The notes below the pieces were generated by a model, which saw only the letters and a program-made list of their open reading frames with translations, did no database searches and was not told where the DNA came from. From Acidobacteriota bacterium (GTDB taxonomy: Bacteria > Acidobacteriota > Vicinamibacteria > Vicinamibacterales > UBA2999), in assembly GCA_947482665.1 (NCBI GenBank), contig CANKJK010000001.1, positions 62,001 to 126,000 on the forward strand: 64,000 nt of DNA, read 5' to 3'. Below are positions 13,922 through 22,776 of this stretch, one piece after another. Positions within the stretch are counted from its first letter, which is position 1, and each line of letters opens with the position of its first letter. The translations under genes were made by a program, and so were the position numbers.

Positions 13922-16219
13922 ATGCGGACGAACGTGCTGTGGATGGGCCTGGTCTCGGTGCTTTGCGCCGGAGGGCCAGTGTGGTCGCAGACGCCTCCTG
14001 CCGCGCCAGCGGCTGGGGCGGTGACCGGTGTCGTGGATGCTGGCGCGCGCGGGACCTCGGGGTCAGGTGACGAGGCTCGGTACGATCGCTATGGCGACCT
14101 GCGCACCGGCGTGTTCTCCCACGTGGTGTTCGGTCAGGCCGACGCCAGTCGCCTCTGGTCTTTTGGGGCGGACAACGTGGGCTATCGGAACCAGGAGTAC
14201 CGCTTTCGGTACGTAGGCGGTAACTCCTTCATCAAGGCGTCGTGGGACTCCACGCCGCTGAACTACAGCAACCTCACCTCGACACCGTGGGTGGAGCAGG
14301 CGCCGGATGTCTTTACGCTGGATTCGGCGGCGCGAGGGCTGGTCCAGAACAAGGCTCCTGGGATCGTAGGTGTGCCTTCGTCGGCGGCACAGTTGGCGAC
14401 TCCGTCGATCTTTCGTGGCCTGGCGACGCCCTTCGAGATGCGGTCCCGACGTGACACCGCATCGGCGTCAGTCCTGATGGATGCGACGCGCAACCTCGGT
14501 TGGACGGCGGCACTGACCACCACGCACAAGGGCGGGAACCAGCCGTACGGGGCCTCGTTCGCGTTCAATAACGCGAACGAACTGCCAATCACCGTCGACC
14601 ATCGGACCAACGACGTCTCGGCCGGGCTGGAATACACCCGCGAGCAGGGAATGATGCGACTGGGCTGGCAGGCATCCTGGTTTACCAACGCCGTTCACGA
14701 ATTGATCTGGGACAACCCGCTGCGGCAGACGGATACGACGCCGTTCGACGCCAGCGGGTACAGCAACGGCAACGGCCCGGCGCGCGGACGGATGGCGATG
14801 CCGCCCAGCAATCACATGTCTGCCGTCAGTGTCAGCGGCCTCTACAAGATGCCGGCGCACACCACGCTGAACGGGGTGGTGTCCTATACCGCCATGGGTC
14901 AGAATGACGCGCTGATTCCCTGGACGATCAACGACGCCATCGCGAATGCAGGAGTCTATGCCTCGTACCCCGGACTCGCGCGCCTGCCGCGTGCCACCGC
15001 CGAGGCTAGCGTGCATGGCGTCAATGGTCTGGTGACCCTGACGACGCGCCCGAACCGGGTGTTCGGAGTGACGACGCGGTACCGGTTCAATGATCACCGG
15101 AACCTGACGCCGGCGTTCGACGCGACGAATTACGTGCGCTTTGACGCCACGCCCTCTAACACCGGTGGGGTGACCGAACAGTTCGACATCCGCCAGAACA
15201 CCTTCGATACGACGGCCTCGATCAATCTGAAGAGCCGATCGACCGTGCGAGTCGGGTATACCTACGACGACTTCAATCGGACTGGCCGGGCATTCAGCGA
15301 TATGCACGACTTCACCGTGCGTGCCTCGCTGGACCACATGAGTACGTCATGGCTGACGGTGCGGCTGACGGCGGACCGCACGAGCCGAGTGGGATCAGGG
15401 TTCTCTGAGGCCTCGCTTGAGGACGGAGGTCTGCAGCCAGGGCTCCGTTTCTACGATGAGGCGGACCGTGACCGGAATCGTGGCACGGCGCTCGTGGTCG
15501 TCAGCCCGGTCTCCGCAGTCGAGCTGACCCTGAGCGCGACGGCAGGCAAGGACGTCTACAAGGGCGCGGGCCACGAGTTTGGTCTCCTGGATAACTCGAA
15601 CCGGTCCATCAACGCCGGCATCAGCTTCAGCCCGTCCGAGCGGGTCTCCCTGGGTATCACCGCTGGGCGCGAGGCGTTCAATTCGCTGCAGCGCTCGAGG
15701 AATGCCAACCCGCCCGGTTCGGACTATGGCAGCTGGACCGACCCGAACCGGACATGGGACCTGACGAACGATGAACACGTGAACGTCGTGGACCTCTTTC
15801 TCGACCTGACCCGTCTGTTCAAGCATCTGGACCTACGCGCCGACTACACCTACAGCGACTCGGACAACGCGTTTGTGCACAGTGGCCCGCGGATTGATGC
15901 GCTGTCGACCAACGCGATTCTCACGGCGGGTGACGCGCGCCCATGCGCGGCAGGTCTGACATCGTGCTTCGAGGCGTTGCCTCCCGTGACGAACGCCTGG
16001 CACCGGCTCTCGCTGGATGCGCGCCATATGTTCACCGCTCGGGTGGGCCTTGGTCTGGGGTATTGGTACGAGCGATTTGATGTGCAGGACTTCGCGCGGG
16101 TGGACCTGCCTGGGACGACGCTGCCGCGGATTGACTATCTCGGCGAGGTCAACACAGGCTACGGCAACCGGCCCTATCGGGGGAGCACGGTGTTCACGCG
16201 GCTGCTCTATCGCTTCTGA
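13922..16219 (+). CDS. MtrB/PioB-family outer-membrane beta-barrel
   Basis: The 765-residue product has a signal peptide ending near VWSQ and, after residue 60, alternating amphipathic strands rich in Tyr, Arg and Asp, ending in RLLYRF, whose terminal Phe fits an outer-membrane barrel. Early segments such as WSFGADNVGYRNQEYRF match the MtrB/PioB decaheme-associated family. It should form the sheath around the decaheme cytochrome encoded nine bases upstream. The short CxxC motif near the N-terminus of Shewanella MtrB is not visible, and no MtrC-like surface cytochrome follows. Compared with PioB from photoferrotrophs, the direction of electron flow remains open. Confidence 0.9.
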   Translation: MRTNVLWMGLVSVLCAGGPVWSQTPPAAPAAGAVTGVVDAGARGTSGSGDEARYDRYGDLRTGVFSHVVFGQADASRLWSFGADNVGYRNQEYRFRYVGGNSFIKASWDSTPLNYSNLTSTPWVEQAPDVFTLDSAARGLVQNKAPGIVGVPSSAAQLATPSIFRGLATPFEMRSRRDTASASVLMDATRNLGWTAALTTTHKGGNQPYGASFAFNNANELPITVDHRTNDVSAGLEYTREQGMMRLGWQASWFTNAVHELIWDNPLRQTDTTPFDASGYSNGNGPARGRMAMPPSNHMSAVSVSGLYKMPAHTTLNGVVSYTAMGQNDALIPWTINDAIANAGVYASYPGLARLPRATAEASVHGVNGLVTLTTRPNRVFGVTTRYRFNDHRNLTPAFDATNYVRFDATPSNTGGVTEQFDIRQNTFDTTASINLKSRSTVRVGYTYDDFNRTGRAFSDMHDFTVRASLDHMSTSWLTVRLTADRTSRVGSGFSEASLEDGGLQPGLRFYDEADRDRNRGTALVVVSPVSAVELTLSATAGKDVYKGAGHEFGLLDNSNRSINAGISFSPSERVSLGITAGREAFNSLQRSRNANPPGSDYGSWTDPNRTWDLTNDEHVNVVDLFLDLTRLFKHLDLRADYTYSDSDNAFVHSGPRIDALSTNAILTAGDARPCAAGLTSCFEALPPVTNAWHRLSLDARHMFTARVGLGLGYWYERFDVQDFARVDLPGTTLPRIDYLGEVNTGYGNRPYRGSTVFTRLLYRF

Positions 16220-16233
16220 GGACGAACGGACCT

Positions 16234-16674
16234 GTGGCTGACACGCAGAACGAGGACCGCCGCCGGTTTCTGGATGCCGTCCTGACCTTTGGGTTTGTAT
16301 CGACAGCGGTAGCTGTTGTGTATCCCGTGGCCCGGTATCTCGTTCCGCCGGCGTCAGAGGAGCCTGCCACGGCCAGCGCTGTGGCAGGGAAGTCAACCGC
16401 GATCGCGGTCAACAGCGGCGTCGTGTTCAAGTTCGGCACGAAGCCAGGCATCGTGGTGCGCGACCCTCGCGGAGAACTCCACGCCTTTAGCGCCGTCTGT
16501 CCGCATCTCGGCTGCACCGTGCAGTACCGCCCCGACACCTCGGATATCTGGTGCGCCTGCCACAACGCCGTGTTCGACGTGGAGGGGGCCATCGTGGCCG
16601 GACCGCCACCGCGGCCACTGGAGCGGCTCACGGTGAACGTGAGGGGCGGGGACGTGGTGGTCAGCCGTGGCTAG
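16234..16674 (+). CDS. Rieske iron-sulfur protein
   Basis: The 146-residue protein opens with a Tat-like RRRFL motif and one membrane anchor (about 13-38). The 2Fe-2S ligands lie in CPHLGC and CACH. It takes electrons from quinol at the Qo site of the cytochrome b encoded next, whose GTG start overlaps this gene by eight bases. The GTG at 16234 has GAGGA upstream. It belongs to a bc-type quinol oxidase module attached to the MtrAB genes. Confidence 0.93.
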   Translation: MADTQNEDRRRFLDAVLTFGFVSTAVAVVYPVARYLVPPASEEPATASAVAGKSTAIAVNSGVVFKFGTKPGIVVRDPRGELHAFSAVCPHLGCTVQYRPDTSDIWCACHNAVFDVEGAIVAGPPPRPLERLTVNVRGGDVVVSRG

Positions 16675-17785
16675 CCACGATCGGCCCGGGCAGCCTGCCG
16701 GCGGCGGCTCTGGCGGGTTGTACGGGTGGCTCGACGAACGGCTGGGACTCTCAGCGATCCTGGCGTTTGCGTCGGAGAAGCGTGTTCCGGTCCACCGCCG
16801 TGAGTTCTGGTACGCGCTCGGAGGACTGACCCTCTTTCTGTTTGCCGTCCAAATCGCGACCGGGATTCTCCTGATCCTCTACTACCGGCCGAGTGGCGCG
16901 GAAGCCTACGAGAGCGTGCAGTTCATCGTGACGCAGGTGGAGTTTGGCTGGCTAATCCGAAACATCCATGGCTGGTCGGCGAACCTTCTGGTGGCCGCTG
17001 CATTCGCTCACATGTTCAGCGTGTGGCTGTTGAAGGCGTATCGCCAGCCGCGGGAGCTGACCTGGGTGAGTGGCGCCATTCTGCTGTTGCTGATGCTGGC
17101 GTTTGGTTTCAGCGGCTACCTGTTGCCCTGGAATGAACTGGCGCTGTTTGCGACGAAGGTGGGGACGGGGATCGTCGGCGCGGTTCCGTTCGTCGGACCC
17201 TTCGCGATGCGGGTGCTGCGTGGCGGTGACGATGTGACCGGTGCCACACTGTCTCGCTTCTATGGCTTCCATGTCGCGGTACTGCCCGCCGTCACCACGC
17301 TGCTCGTCATGTTCCATGTGTTGTTGGTGCAGCGGCAGGGGATGAGCGTGCCGCTGGACGTTGAGCGGCGGCAGGCATCAGGCGAGCCCGCGCGCAGCCG
17401 CCCTTTCTTTCCCGACTTCCTCTTGCGCGATGCCGTCCTCTGGTACGTCGCCATCGGAGTCGTAGCGGCGCTCTCCGCTTTCCTGCCCTGGGAACTAGGG
17501 AAGAAGGCCGACCCGTTTGCGGCCGTGCCACCGGGTATCCGGCCGGAGTGGTACTTCGTCGCGATGTTCCATACGCTGAAGCTGATTCCGGGACATGTGG
17601 CCGGCATCGAGGGCGAGCGCATCGGCATCTTCGGCTTCGGCCTCGCGGCGGTGCTGCTCATCGCCGTGCCGTTCTTGGATCGGCGCGCCAGCCGGGGAGA
17701 ACGCAGCCCGGTGTTTTCGCTGATGGCCTGGGCGGCCATTGTCTACGGCGTCGTCTTCACGATCGTGGGATACCTGGCGAAATGA
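16667..17785 (+). CDS. cytochrome b (b6 and subunit IV fused)
   Basis: The 372-residue membrane protein has heme-ligand histidines in NIHGW and FAHMF (helix B) and in FYGFH and MFHVLL (helix D). The Qo signature PEWY lies in the C-terminal half ([12 protein letters not shown]), so the b6 and subunit IV parts are joined. The GTG start overlaps the Rieske gene by eight bases, and its stop overlaps the next ATG. It should oxidise quinol and send one electron to the Rieske protein. No cytochrome c1 or cytochrome f gene is nearby; the following seven-heme cytochrome probably replaces it. Confidence 0.93.
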   Translation: MASHDRPGQPAGGGSGGLYGWLDERLGLSAILAFASEKRVPVHRREFWYALGGLTLFLFAVQIATGILLILYYRPSGAEAYESVQFIVTQVEFGWLIRNIHGWSANLLVAAAFAHMFSVWLLKAYRQPRELTWVSGAILLLLMLAFGFSGYLLPWNELALFATKVGTGIVGAVPFVGPFAMRVLRGGDDVTGATLSRFYGFHVAVLPAVTTLLVMFHVLLVQRQGMSVPLDVERRQASGEPARSRPFFPDFLLRDAVLWYVAIGVVAALSAFLPWELGKKADPFAAVPPGIRPEWYFVAMFHTLKLIPGHVAGIEGERIGIFGFGLAAVLLIAVPFLDRRASRGERSPVFSLMAWAAIVYGVVFTIVGYLAK

Positions 17786-18855
17786 TTCGCGTGCTCACCC
17801 TGTTGGTGGTCCTGTGGGCATCCGTCTCGGGCGCCCAGCCTGCGCCGAAGTCTTCCGCACCTGGTGCGCCAGGCGGCGTGAACAGTTGCGCGACCTGCCA
17901 TGCCACGCTTGGCGATGCACGGCTGTCGGCTCCTGTTGCGGCGCACGCGGGGGATGTGCACGCCGCGCAGGGGCTGTCATGCGCAGACTGTCACGGTGGG
18001 AACCCGGCGGTGATGGACAAGGCCGCATCGATGTCGAGTGCCGCCGGCTTCAAAGGCAAGCTGGGCGGACAGGCGCAGGTGCAAGCGTGCGCGCGGTGCC
18101 ATGGAGACCCGGCTTTCATGAAGCGGTTCGCGCCCGCGATGCCCGTCGATCAGGCGGCGAAATACGCCACCAGCGGGCACGGGCGCCGGCTGGCGAGCGG
18201 CGACCTCGGCGTAGCGACGTGTGCGAGCTGCCACGGCGCACACGGCATCACGCGGGTGGCCGACCCCAAAGGACGCGTGGCACCCGCGCATATCGCGGCG
18301 ACATGCGGGTCGTGTCACGCCATGTTTGCCGCGCTGCTGGAAAAAAGCCCTCACCAGCCCGTCTTTGAGAAGGCCTGCGTGGATTGCCATGGTCATCACG
18401 CGATTGCGCCCGCAGATACGCTGCTCGGGACAGGCGATGGCGCCCTGTGTGGCACCTGCCATAGCGGCAATGACGACCCGGGGTTCCGGGCCGCAGGGGA
18501 GATGCGTCATGAACTGGACCATCTGACCGCCCGTGTCGCCGCCGCAGGGACGGTCCTCGAACGGGCCCGTCATGCCGGAATGGGAGTGGAGCGCGACGAA
18601 CCGGCACTCGCTCGCGCGCGTGACCAGTTGATACTGGCGCGGACAGAGGTGCATGGCTTCGACCCTGTGAAGGTGAAGGCCACGGTCACGATTGGTGAGA
18701 AGGCTGCGGACGAGGCCGAGGCGGGCGGCCTCAAAGCCCTCGACGAGCTTCGCTTCAGACGCCAGGGACTCGCGGCGACGTTGCTCCTGATTCTCGGCGT
18801 CGTGGTCGTGCTGACGCTCAAGATCCGTCAGATTGACCGGCGGCGGGCCGGTTAG
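17782..18855 (+). CDS. membrane-anchored seven-heme cytochrome c
   Basis: The 357-residue product has a signal peptide, seven CxxCH sites (CATCH, CADCH, CARCH, CASCH, CGSCH, CVDCH, CGTCH) in the first 225 residues, a helical region, and a C-terminal membrane helix ([17 protein letters not shown]) followed by basic residues. Orientation is therefore periplasmic heme domain, cytoplasmic tail. The ATG overlaps the cytochrome b stop, so the two are translationally coupled. It most likely accepts electrons from the Rieske protein in place of cytochrome c1 and hands them to periplasmic carriers. Multiheme-containing bc-type complexes are known in Geobacter and relatives. Confidence 0.88.
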   Translation: MIRVLTLLVVLWASVSGAQPAPKSSAPGAPGGVNSCATCHATLGDARLSAPVAAHAGDVHAAQGLSCADCHGGNPAVMDKAASMSSAAGFKGKLGGQAQVQACARCHGDPAFMKRFAPAMPVDQAAKYATSGHGRRLASGDLGVATCASCHGAHGITRVADPKGRVAPAHIAATCGSCHAMFAALLEKSPHQPVFEKACVDCHGHHAIAPADTLLGTGDGALCGTCHSGNDDPGFRAAGEMRHELDHLTARVAAAGTVLERARHAGMGVERDEPALARARDQLILARTEVHGFDPVKVKATVTIGEKAADEAEAGGLKALDELRFRRQGLAATLLLILGVVVVLTLKIRQIDRRRAG

Positions 18856-18879
18856 GCCCGGCGCCGGTTTCACAGACCG

Positions 18880-19911
18880 TTAGCTGCCAGCCGGCTCCGG
18901 CTCGCGCCCGCCGATCCCCAGTTCCTTCCGCACGCGGTCTTCGATGGTCTGCGTGAGTTCGGGGTGCTCCTTCAGGTACTGCTTGACGTTCTCGCGGCCC
19001 TGCCCGAGGCGCTCGCCTGAGTAGGAGAACCAGGCACCGGTCTTTTCGACGATTCGCTTGTCCACCGCGAGATCCAGCAGGTCGCCTTCGCGCGAGATCC
19101 CCTCGCCGTACATCACGTCGAACTCGGCCTCACGGAAGGGCGGGGCGACTTTGTTCTTCACCACCTTCACTCTGGTGCGTCCACCGACCACGGCGTCCCC
19201 ATCCTTGATCGCGGCAATGCGGCGGATGTCGATGCGGACCGAGGAGTAGAACTTCAGGGCACGGCCGCCGGTCGTTGTTTCGGGATTGCCGAACATCACG
19301 CCGATCTTCTCGCGCAGCTGGTTGATGAAGATGAGGCAGGTCTTCGACTTGGAGACGACGCCTGTCAGTTTCCGCAGCGCCTGCGACATCAGGCGGGCCT
19401 GGAGGCCCATCTGCGCTTCGCCCATCTCGCCTTCGATTTCGGCCTTCGGTACCAGCGCGGCCACCGAGTCGACCACGACGACATCCACGCCACCTGAGCG
19501 GATCAGGACCTCCACGATTTCGAGCGCCTGCTCGCCGTTGTCGGGCTGCGACACCAGCAGGTTGTCGAGGTCGACGCCCAGCTTCTGGGCGTACTTGGCG
19601 TCCAGGGCGTGCTCGGCGTCTACGAACGCGGCCATACCGCCATTCTTCTGCGCCTGCGCAATCACCTGGAGAGCCAGCGTGGTCTTGCCGGAGGATTCCG
19701 GCCCGTAGACCTCGACGACGCGGCCGCGCGGCACCCCGCCGACCCCGAGGGCGTAGTCGATGCTGATGGCGCCGGTGGAGATCACCTCGATCGGGGCAAT
19801 GGAGCCCGTCTGGCCGAGGCGCATGATCGAGCCCTTCCCGAACTGCTTTTCAATCTGGCCGACGGCAATGTCGAGGGCTTTGTTGCGTTCTTTCTGGTCG
19901 TCAACGGGCAT
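18880..19911 (-). CDS. recA: RecA recombinase
   Basis: The 343-residue product is full length for RecA, with Walker [10 protein letters not shown] at 70-78 and the conserved segment [22 protein letters not shown]. It polymerises on single-stranded DNA, drives strand exchange and triggers LexA self-cleavage. The cytochrome operon ends convergently 24 bases away. A good sigma-70 promoter lies at 19996-20024. I see no obvious LexA box, but the operator of this phylum is not known to me. Confidence 0.98.
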   Translation of the reverse strand: MPVDDQKERNKALDIAVGQIEKQFGKGSIMRLGQTGSIAPIEVISTGAISIDYALGVGGVPRGRVVEVYGPESSGKTTLALQVIAQAQKNGGMAAFVDAEHALDAKYAQKLGVDLDNLLVSQPDNGEQALEIVEVLIRSGGVDVVVVDSVAALVPKAEIEGEMGEAQMGLQARLMSQALRKLTGVVSKSKTCLIFINQLREKIGVMFGNPETTTGGRALKFYSSVRIDIRRIAAIKDGDAVVGGRTRVKVVKNKVAPPFREAEFDVMYGEGISREGDLLDLAVDKRIVEKTGAWFSYSGERLGQGRENVKQYLKEHPELTQTIEDRVRKELGIGGREPEPAGS

Positions 19912-19995
19912 CGAGATCTCCTTGGGCGCGGGGTTGGGCGCGCTGGCTGTGATGGTGGCAAACGGAGGTGACAGAGCAGGTCACAGCCGAAAGTG

Positions 19996-20024
19996 ATCCT
20001 AGGAACGTGCCGAGCGAAAGTCAA
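19996..20024 (-). promoter_or_regulatory. sigma-70 promoter of recA
   Basis: On the minus strand TTGACT and TAGGAT are separated by 17 bases, giving a start near 19989 and a leader of about 78 bases before the recA ATG. The rest of the 250-base gap (19912-20161) shows no gene. Confidence 0.65.
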
Positions 20025-20161
20025 GCGAAAATCCGTGCAGGTGCTCGGCTGCAGCCGTGTGAGATCAACAACTTACAGGTCGCACAGACTTTCGCCTCGC
20101 CAACCATATTCCGAGAAAGCCAGCGGCCCCGGAGGCAGGGGAGTGCGGCTTCTGCGCGGGG

Positions 20162-21343
20162 TCAGAGCCGCTCGACCGCGAGGGCGACCCCGTTGCCACC
20201 GCCGAGGCACAGCGTGGCGATCCCCCGCCGCAGATTCCGGTGCTTTAGGGCGTGCAGCAGCGTCGTGAGCACCCGGGAACCACTGGAGCCGATGGCGTGC
20301 CCGAGGGCGACGGCGCCGCCGTTGACGTTGACGCGGGTCGGGTCGATGGCCAGTTCACGGATCACGGCGACGGCCTGGACGGCGAAGGCCTCGTTGATCT
20401 CGAAGAGGTCCACGTCCCCCACGGCCCAGCCTGCCTTCGCTGCCACGCGGCGGACGGCGTCCACCGGGGTCATGAGGACGTACTTCGGAGCGAGGCCGCT
20501 GGTGGCCTGGGCGACGATGCGCGCCATCGGCGTCACGCCCTCCCGTGCCGCCCTGGACGCGGACATGACGACCAGCGCGGAGGCACCATCGTTGACCGGA
20601 GGTGCATTGCCGGCGGTCACGGTGCCGTCGGGGCGGAATGCGGGTCTCAGGGCTGCGAGTCCCTCTGGCGTGGTGTCGGCTCTGATGGATTCGTCGCGGT
20701 CCACGACGAGGTCGTCGCCCTTCCGCTGAGGAATCCGAACGGGGAGGATCTCGGCGGCAAAACGTCCGGTCGCCCTCGCGTCGGCGGCCTTGCGGTGACT
20801 CTCCGCGGCGAAGGCGTCCTGTGCCTCGCGGGTGACGGAGAACTCCGTGGCGACCACTTCGCCCGCGTGACCCATGTGCAGCTGCTCGAAGCTGCACCAC
20901 AGACCGTCGTTGATCATCGAGTCCACGATCTGGCCATTCCCCATGCGGAGGCCTTCGCGCGCCCGGTCGAGGAGATAGGGGCAGTTGCTCATGGACTCCA
21001 TACCGCCGGCCACCGCGACCTCGATGTCGCCCGTGGCGATGCCCTGCGCCGCGAGCATCACGGCTTTGAGTCCGGAGCCGCAGACCTTATTGATGGTCAG
21101 GGCGCCGACGCGATCGGGGAGCCCGCCCCGAAGCGCCGCCTGCCGGGCCGGCGCCTGACCGAGGCCGGCAGAGACGACATTGCCCAGGATGCACTCGTCC
21201 ACGGACGCTGGGTCGATGCCCGCGCGCCTGACAGCGTCGCGGACAACGAGCGCGCCGAGCTGGGGGGCTGTGAGTGATTTCAGACCGCCGAGGAATCTAC
21301 CGGTCGGGGTGCGTACGGCGGAGACGATGAGCGCGTCCTGCAT
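20162..21343 (-). CDS. acetyl-CoA C-acetyltransferase (thiolase)
   Basis: The 393-residue product is a full-length thiolase. The nucleophilic Cys lies in [11 protein letters not shown], the His in [14 protein letters not shown], and the second catalytic Cys in [11 protein letters not shown]. It joins or cleaves acetoacetyl-CoA. The VCGSGLKAV form and the length fit the biosynthetic AtoB/PhaA group better than fatty-acid FadA, but sequence alone cannot exclude a beta-oxidation role. It is the only fatty-acid-type gene in the area. TACAAT six bases before the ATG suggests leaderless expression. Confidence 0.93.
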   Translation of the reverse strand: MQDALIVSAVRTPTGRFLGGLKSLTAPQLGALVVRDAVRRAGIDPASVDECILGNVVSAGLGQAPARQAALRGGLPDRVGALTINKVCGSGLKAVMLAAQGIATGDIEVAVAGGMESMSNCPYLLDRAREGLRMGNGQIVDSMINDGLWCSFEQLHMGHAGEVVATEFSVTREAQDAFAAESHRKAADARATGRFAAEILPVRIPQRKGDDLVVDRDESIRADTTPEGLAALRPAFRPDGTVTAGNAPPVNDGASALVVMSASRAAREGVTPMARIVAQATSGLAPKYVLMTPVDAVRRVAAKAGWAVGDVDLFEINEAFAVQAVAVIRELAIDPTRVNVNGGAVALGHAIGSSGSRVLTTLLHALKHRNLRRGIATLCLGGGNGVALAVERL

Positions 21344-21349
21344 GGCCTA

Positions 21350-21355
21350 ATTGTA
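21350..21355 (-). promoter_or_regulatory. -10 box (TACAAT), near-leaderless
   Basis: TACAAT ends six bases before the thiolase ATG, with no Shine-Dalgarno between. Confidence 0.5.
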
Positions 21356-21367
21356 GAGGGGAGGTTC

Positions 21368-21646
21368 CTACCGGACCACCACCTCGAATCCCGCCACCAC
21401 TCCGTCGCCGAGAAGCCGGGCCATGCGCGATCGAATCGTGGCGCTGGCCTTCTCGATCTCGCGCTGCCACGCGGCGCCTTCTGTCACAACCCGGAGTACG
21501 CGGCCCTGCAGGCTAACCGTGGTGACCTTGGCTAAGGCAGGACCCACGGCAAACCGCCAGACGAACTCCACCTTCTCGGGCGTCAGGGGCGCCTGACTGA
21601 CGACGCGAGTAATCGCGTCGGGCAGAAGCTGGGAGACGGGCACCAT
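21368..21646 (-). CDS. DUF721 / DciA-like protein
   Basis: The 92-residue product matches the DUF721 pattern: W..AVGPALAKVTTVSLQGRVLRV, then a Trp (AAWQREIEKA) and a C-terminal strand. DUF721 includes DciA, the ancestral loader of the replicative helicase, but short versions like this are poorly studied. It is divergent from maf, with a shared -10 region. Family assignment is likely; function is inference. Confidence 0.7.
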   Translation of the reverse strand: MVPVSQLLPDAITRVVSQAPLTPEKVEFVWRFAVGPALAKVTTVSLQGRVLRVVTEGAAWQREIEKASATIRSRMARLLGDGVVAGFEVVVR

Positions 21647-21675
21647 CGGAATCGGCGTCTGAGCGGGCTGCGGAG

Positions 21676-21682
21676 TAGTCTA
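21676..21682. promoter_or_regulatory. overlapping divergent -10 boxes
   Basis: TAGTCTA reads TAGTCT on the plus strand, five bases before the maf ATG, and TAGACT on the minus strand, about 30 bases before the DUF721 ATG. One seven-base element could serve both genes. Confidence 0.4.
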
Positions 21683-21686
21683 CGGC

Positions 21687-22256
21687 ATGCACCTGCCACG
21701 AGTCCTTCTCGCGTCGGCCTCACCGCGGCGCGCGGAATTGCTGACAGCGGCGGGCATCGTCTTCGATGTGATGCCCGCGGACGTGGATGAACGGCGTCTG
21801 CCCGGCGAACCGCCGGCGGTTTATTGTTCCCGGCTGGCTCGGATGAAGGCGGAGGCCGTCGCCGGACAGGCGGGCGGCCGCGTGAGCCTTGGCGCCGACA
21901 CGATTGTGGTGGTGGGGGAGGACGTCTTCGGCAAGCCGCTGGACGGCCCGGACGCCATTCGGATGCTGCGCCGGCTGTCGGGCCGGCGTCACGACGTGCT
22001 GACGGCGGTCGCGGTCGTCTCCGGGCAGGGGGTGACCGCCGCCGTGGAACGGACGTCAGTGGAATTCTCGTCCATAGAAGAAGAGGAGATTGCCTGGTAC
22101 GTGGCCTCCGGGGAGCCCATGGACAAGGCCGGCGCCTATGCCATCCAGGGGCTGGCGTCCAGGTTTGTGACCCGGATCGACGGGTCCTATTCAAACGTGG
22201 TCGGCCTGCCGGTCGCAGCAGTCTGTCGGCTACTACGCGACGTTGACCCTCAGTAG
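21687..22256 (+). CDS. maf: Maf nucleoside triphosphate pyrophosphatase
   Basis: The 189-residue product opens with [16 protein letters not shown], the Maf phosphate-binding motif, and contains [10 protein letters not shown] and KAGAYAIQG in the usual order. Maf proteins hydrolyse dTTP/UTP or modified nucleotides to monophosphates, cleaning the nucleotide pool. Full length. It lies about 50 bases ahead of the ccm operon and may be expressed with it or alone. Confidence 0.93.
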   Translation: MHLPRVLLASASPRRAELLTAAGIVFDVMPADVDERRLPGEPPAVYCSRLARMKAEAVAGQAGGRVSLGADTIVVVGEDVFGKPLDGPDAIRMLRRLSGRRHDVLTAVAVVSGQGVTAAVERTSVEFSSIEEEEIAWYVASGEPMDKAGAYAIQGLASRFVTRIDGSYSNVVGLPVAAVCRLLRDVDPQ

Positions 22257-22303
22257 TTCGCGGGCTATCCTGAATCAACGCATTGCATCTGAAAGCCTTA
22301 CCT

Positions 22304-22732
22304 ATGAGTCAAAAGACCGTTCGTCTCGGGATTACGGGCCTGGTGCTGGTGCTGGCCTTCGGGGGACTGCTCTATTCGACCCTCAGCGAAGGGACTGAGT
22401 ATTACAAGCACGTGGATGAGGTGATGGTGAATCCGGACGCCTGGCGCGGCAAGCCGCTCCAGCTCCACGGGTATGCCGCGAACGTCGGCCGGAAGGCGGA
22501 GTCGCTTGATTACCGCTTCGATGTCGAAAGCAATGGCAGCACGATTCGTGCGTACTACACCGGTGTCGTGCCCGACACTTTCAAGAACGGCGCTGAAGTG
22601 GTGCTCAAGGGGACCCTGGGTCCCGATGGTTTTCATGTGAAGCCTGATGGCGTGATGGCAAAGTGCCCGTCGAAGTACGACGCCGCACCCGTGGCCGGGC
22701 AGGACGCCAAGCCCCGCGCGAGTCTGAACTAG
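22304..22732 (+). CDS. ccmE: CcmE heme chaperone, Cys (CxxxY) type
   Basis: The 142-residue product has one N-terminal membrane helix (8-27) and the CcmE beta-barrel with VMVNPDAWRGKPLQLHGY and YYTGVVPDTFKNG. The covalent heme site, normally HxxxY, reads AKCPSKYDA with Cys121 and Tyr125. Cys-type CcmE is known from Desulfovibrio and archaea, where heme attaches to Cys. It receives heme from CcmC and passes it to CcmF. ATG at 22304; a TTG seven codons earlier is less likely. First gene of the ccm operon. Confidence 0.93.
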   Translation: MSQKTVRLGITGLVLVLAFGGLLYSTLSEGTEYYKHVDEVMVNPDAWRGKPLQLHGYAANVGRKAESLDYRFDVESNGSTIRAYYTGVVPDTFKNGAEVVLKGTLGPDGFHVKPDGVMAKCPSKYDAAPVAGQDAKPRASLN

Positions 22733-22776
22733 GCCGGCCGGCCGGGTCCGGCATTCCGCGAAGAGGTCATCCCCTA

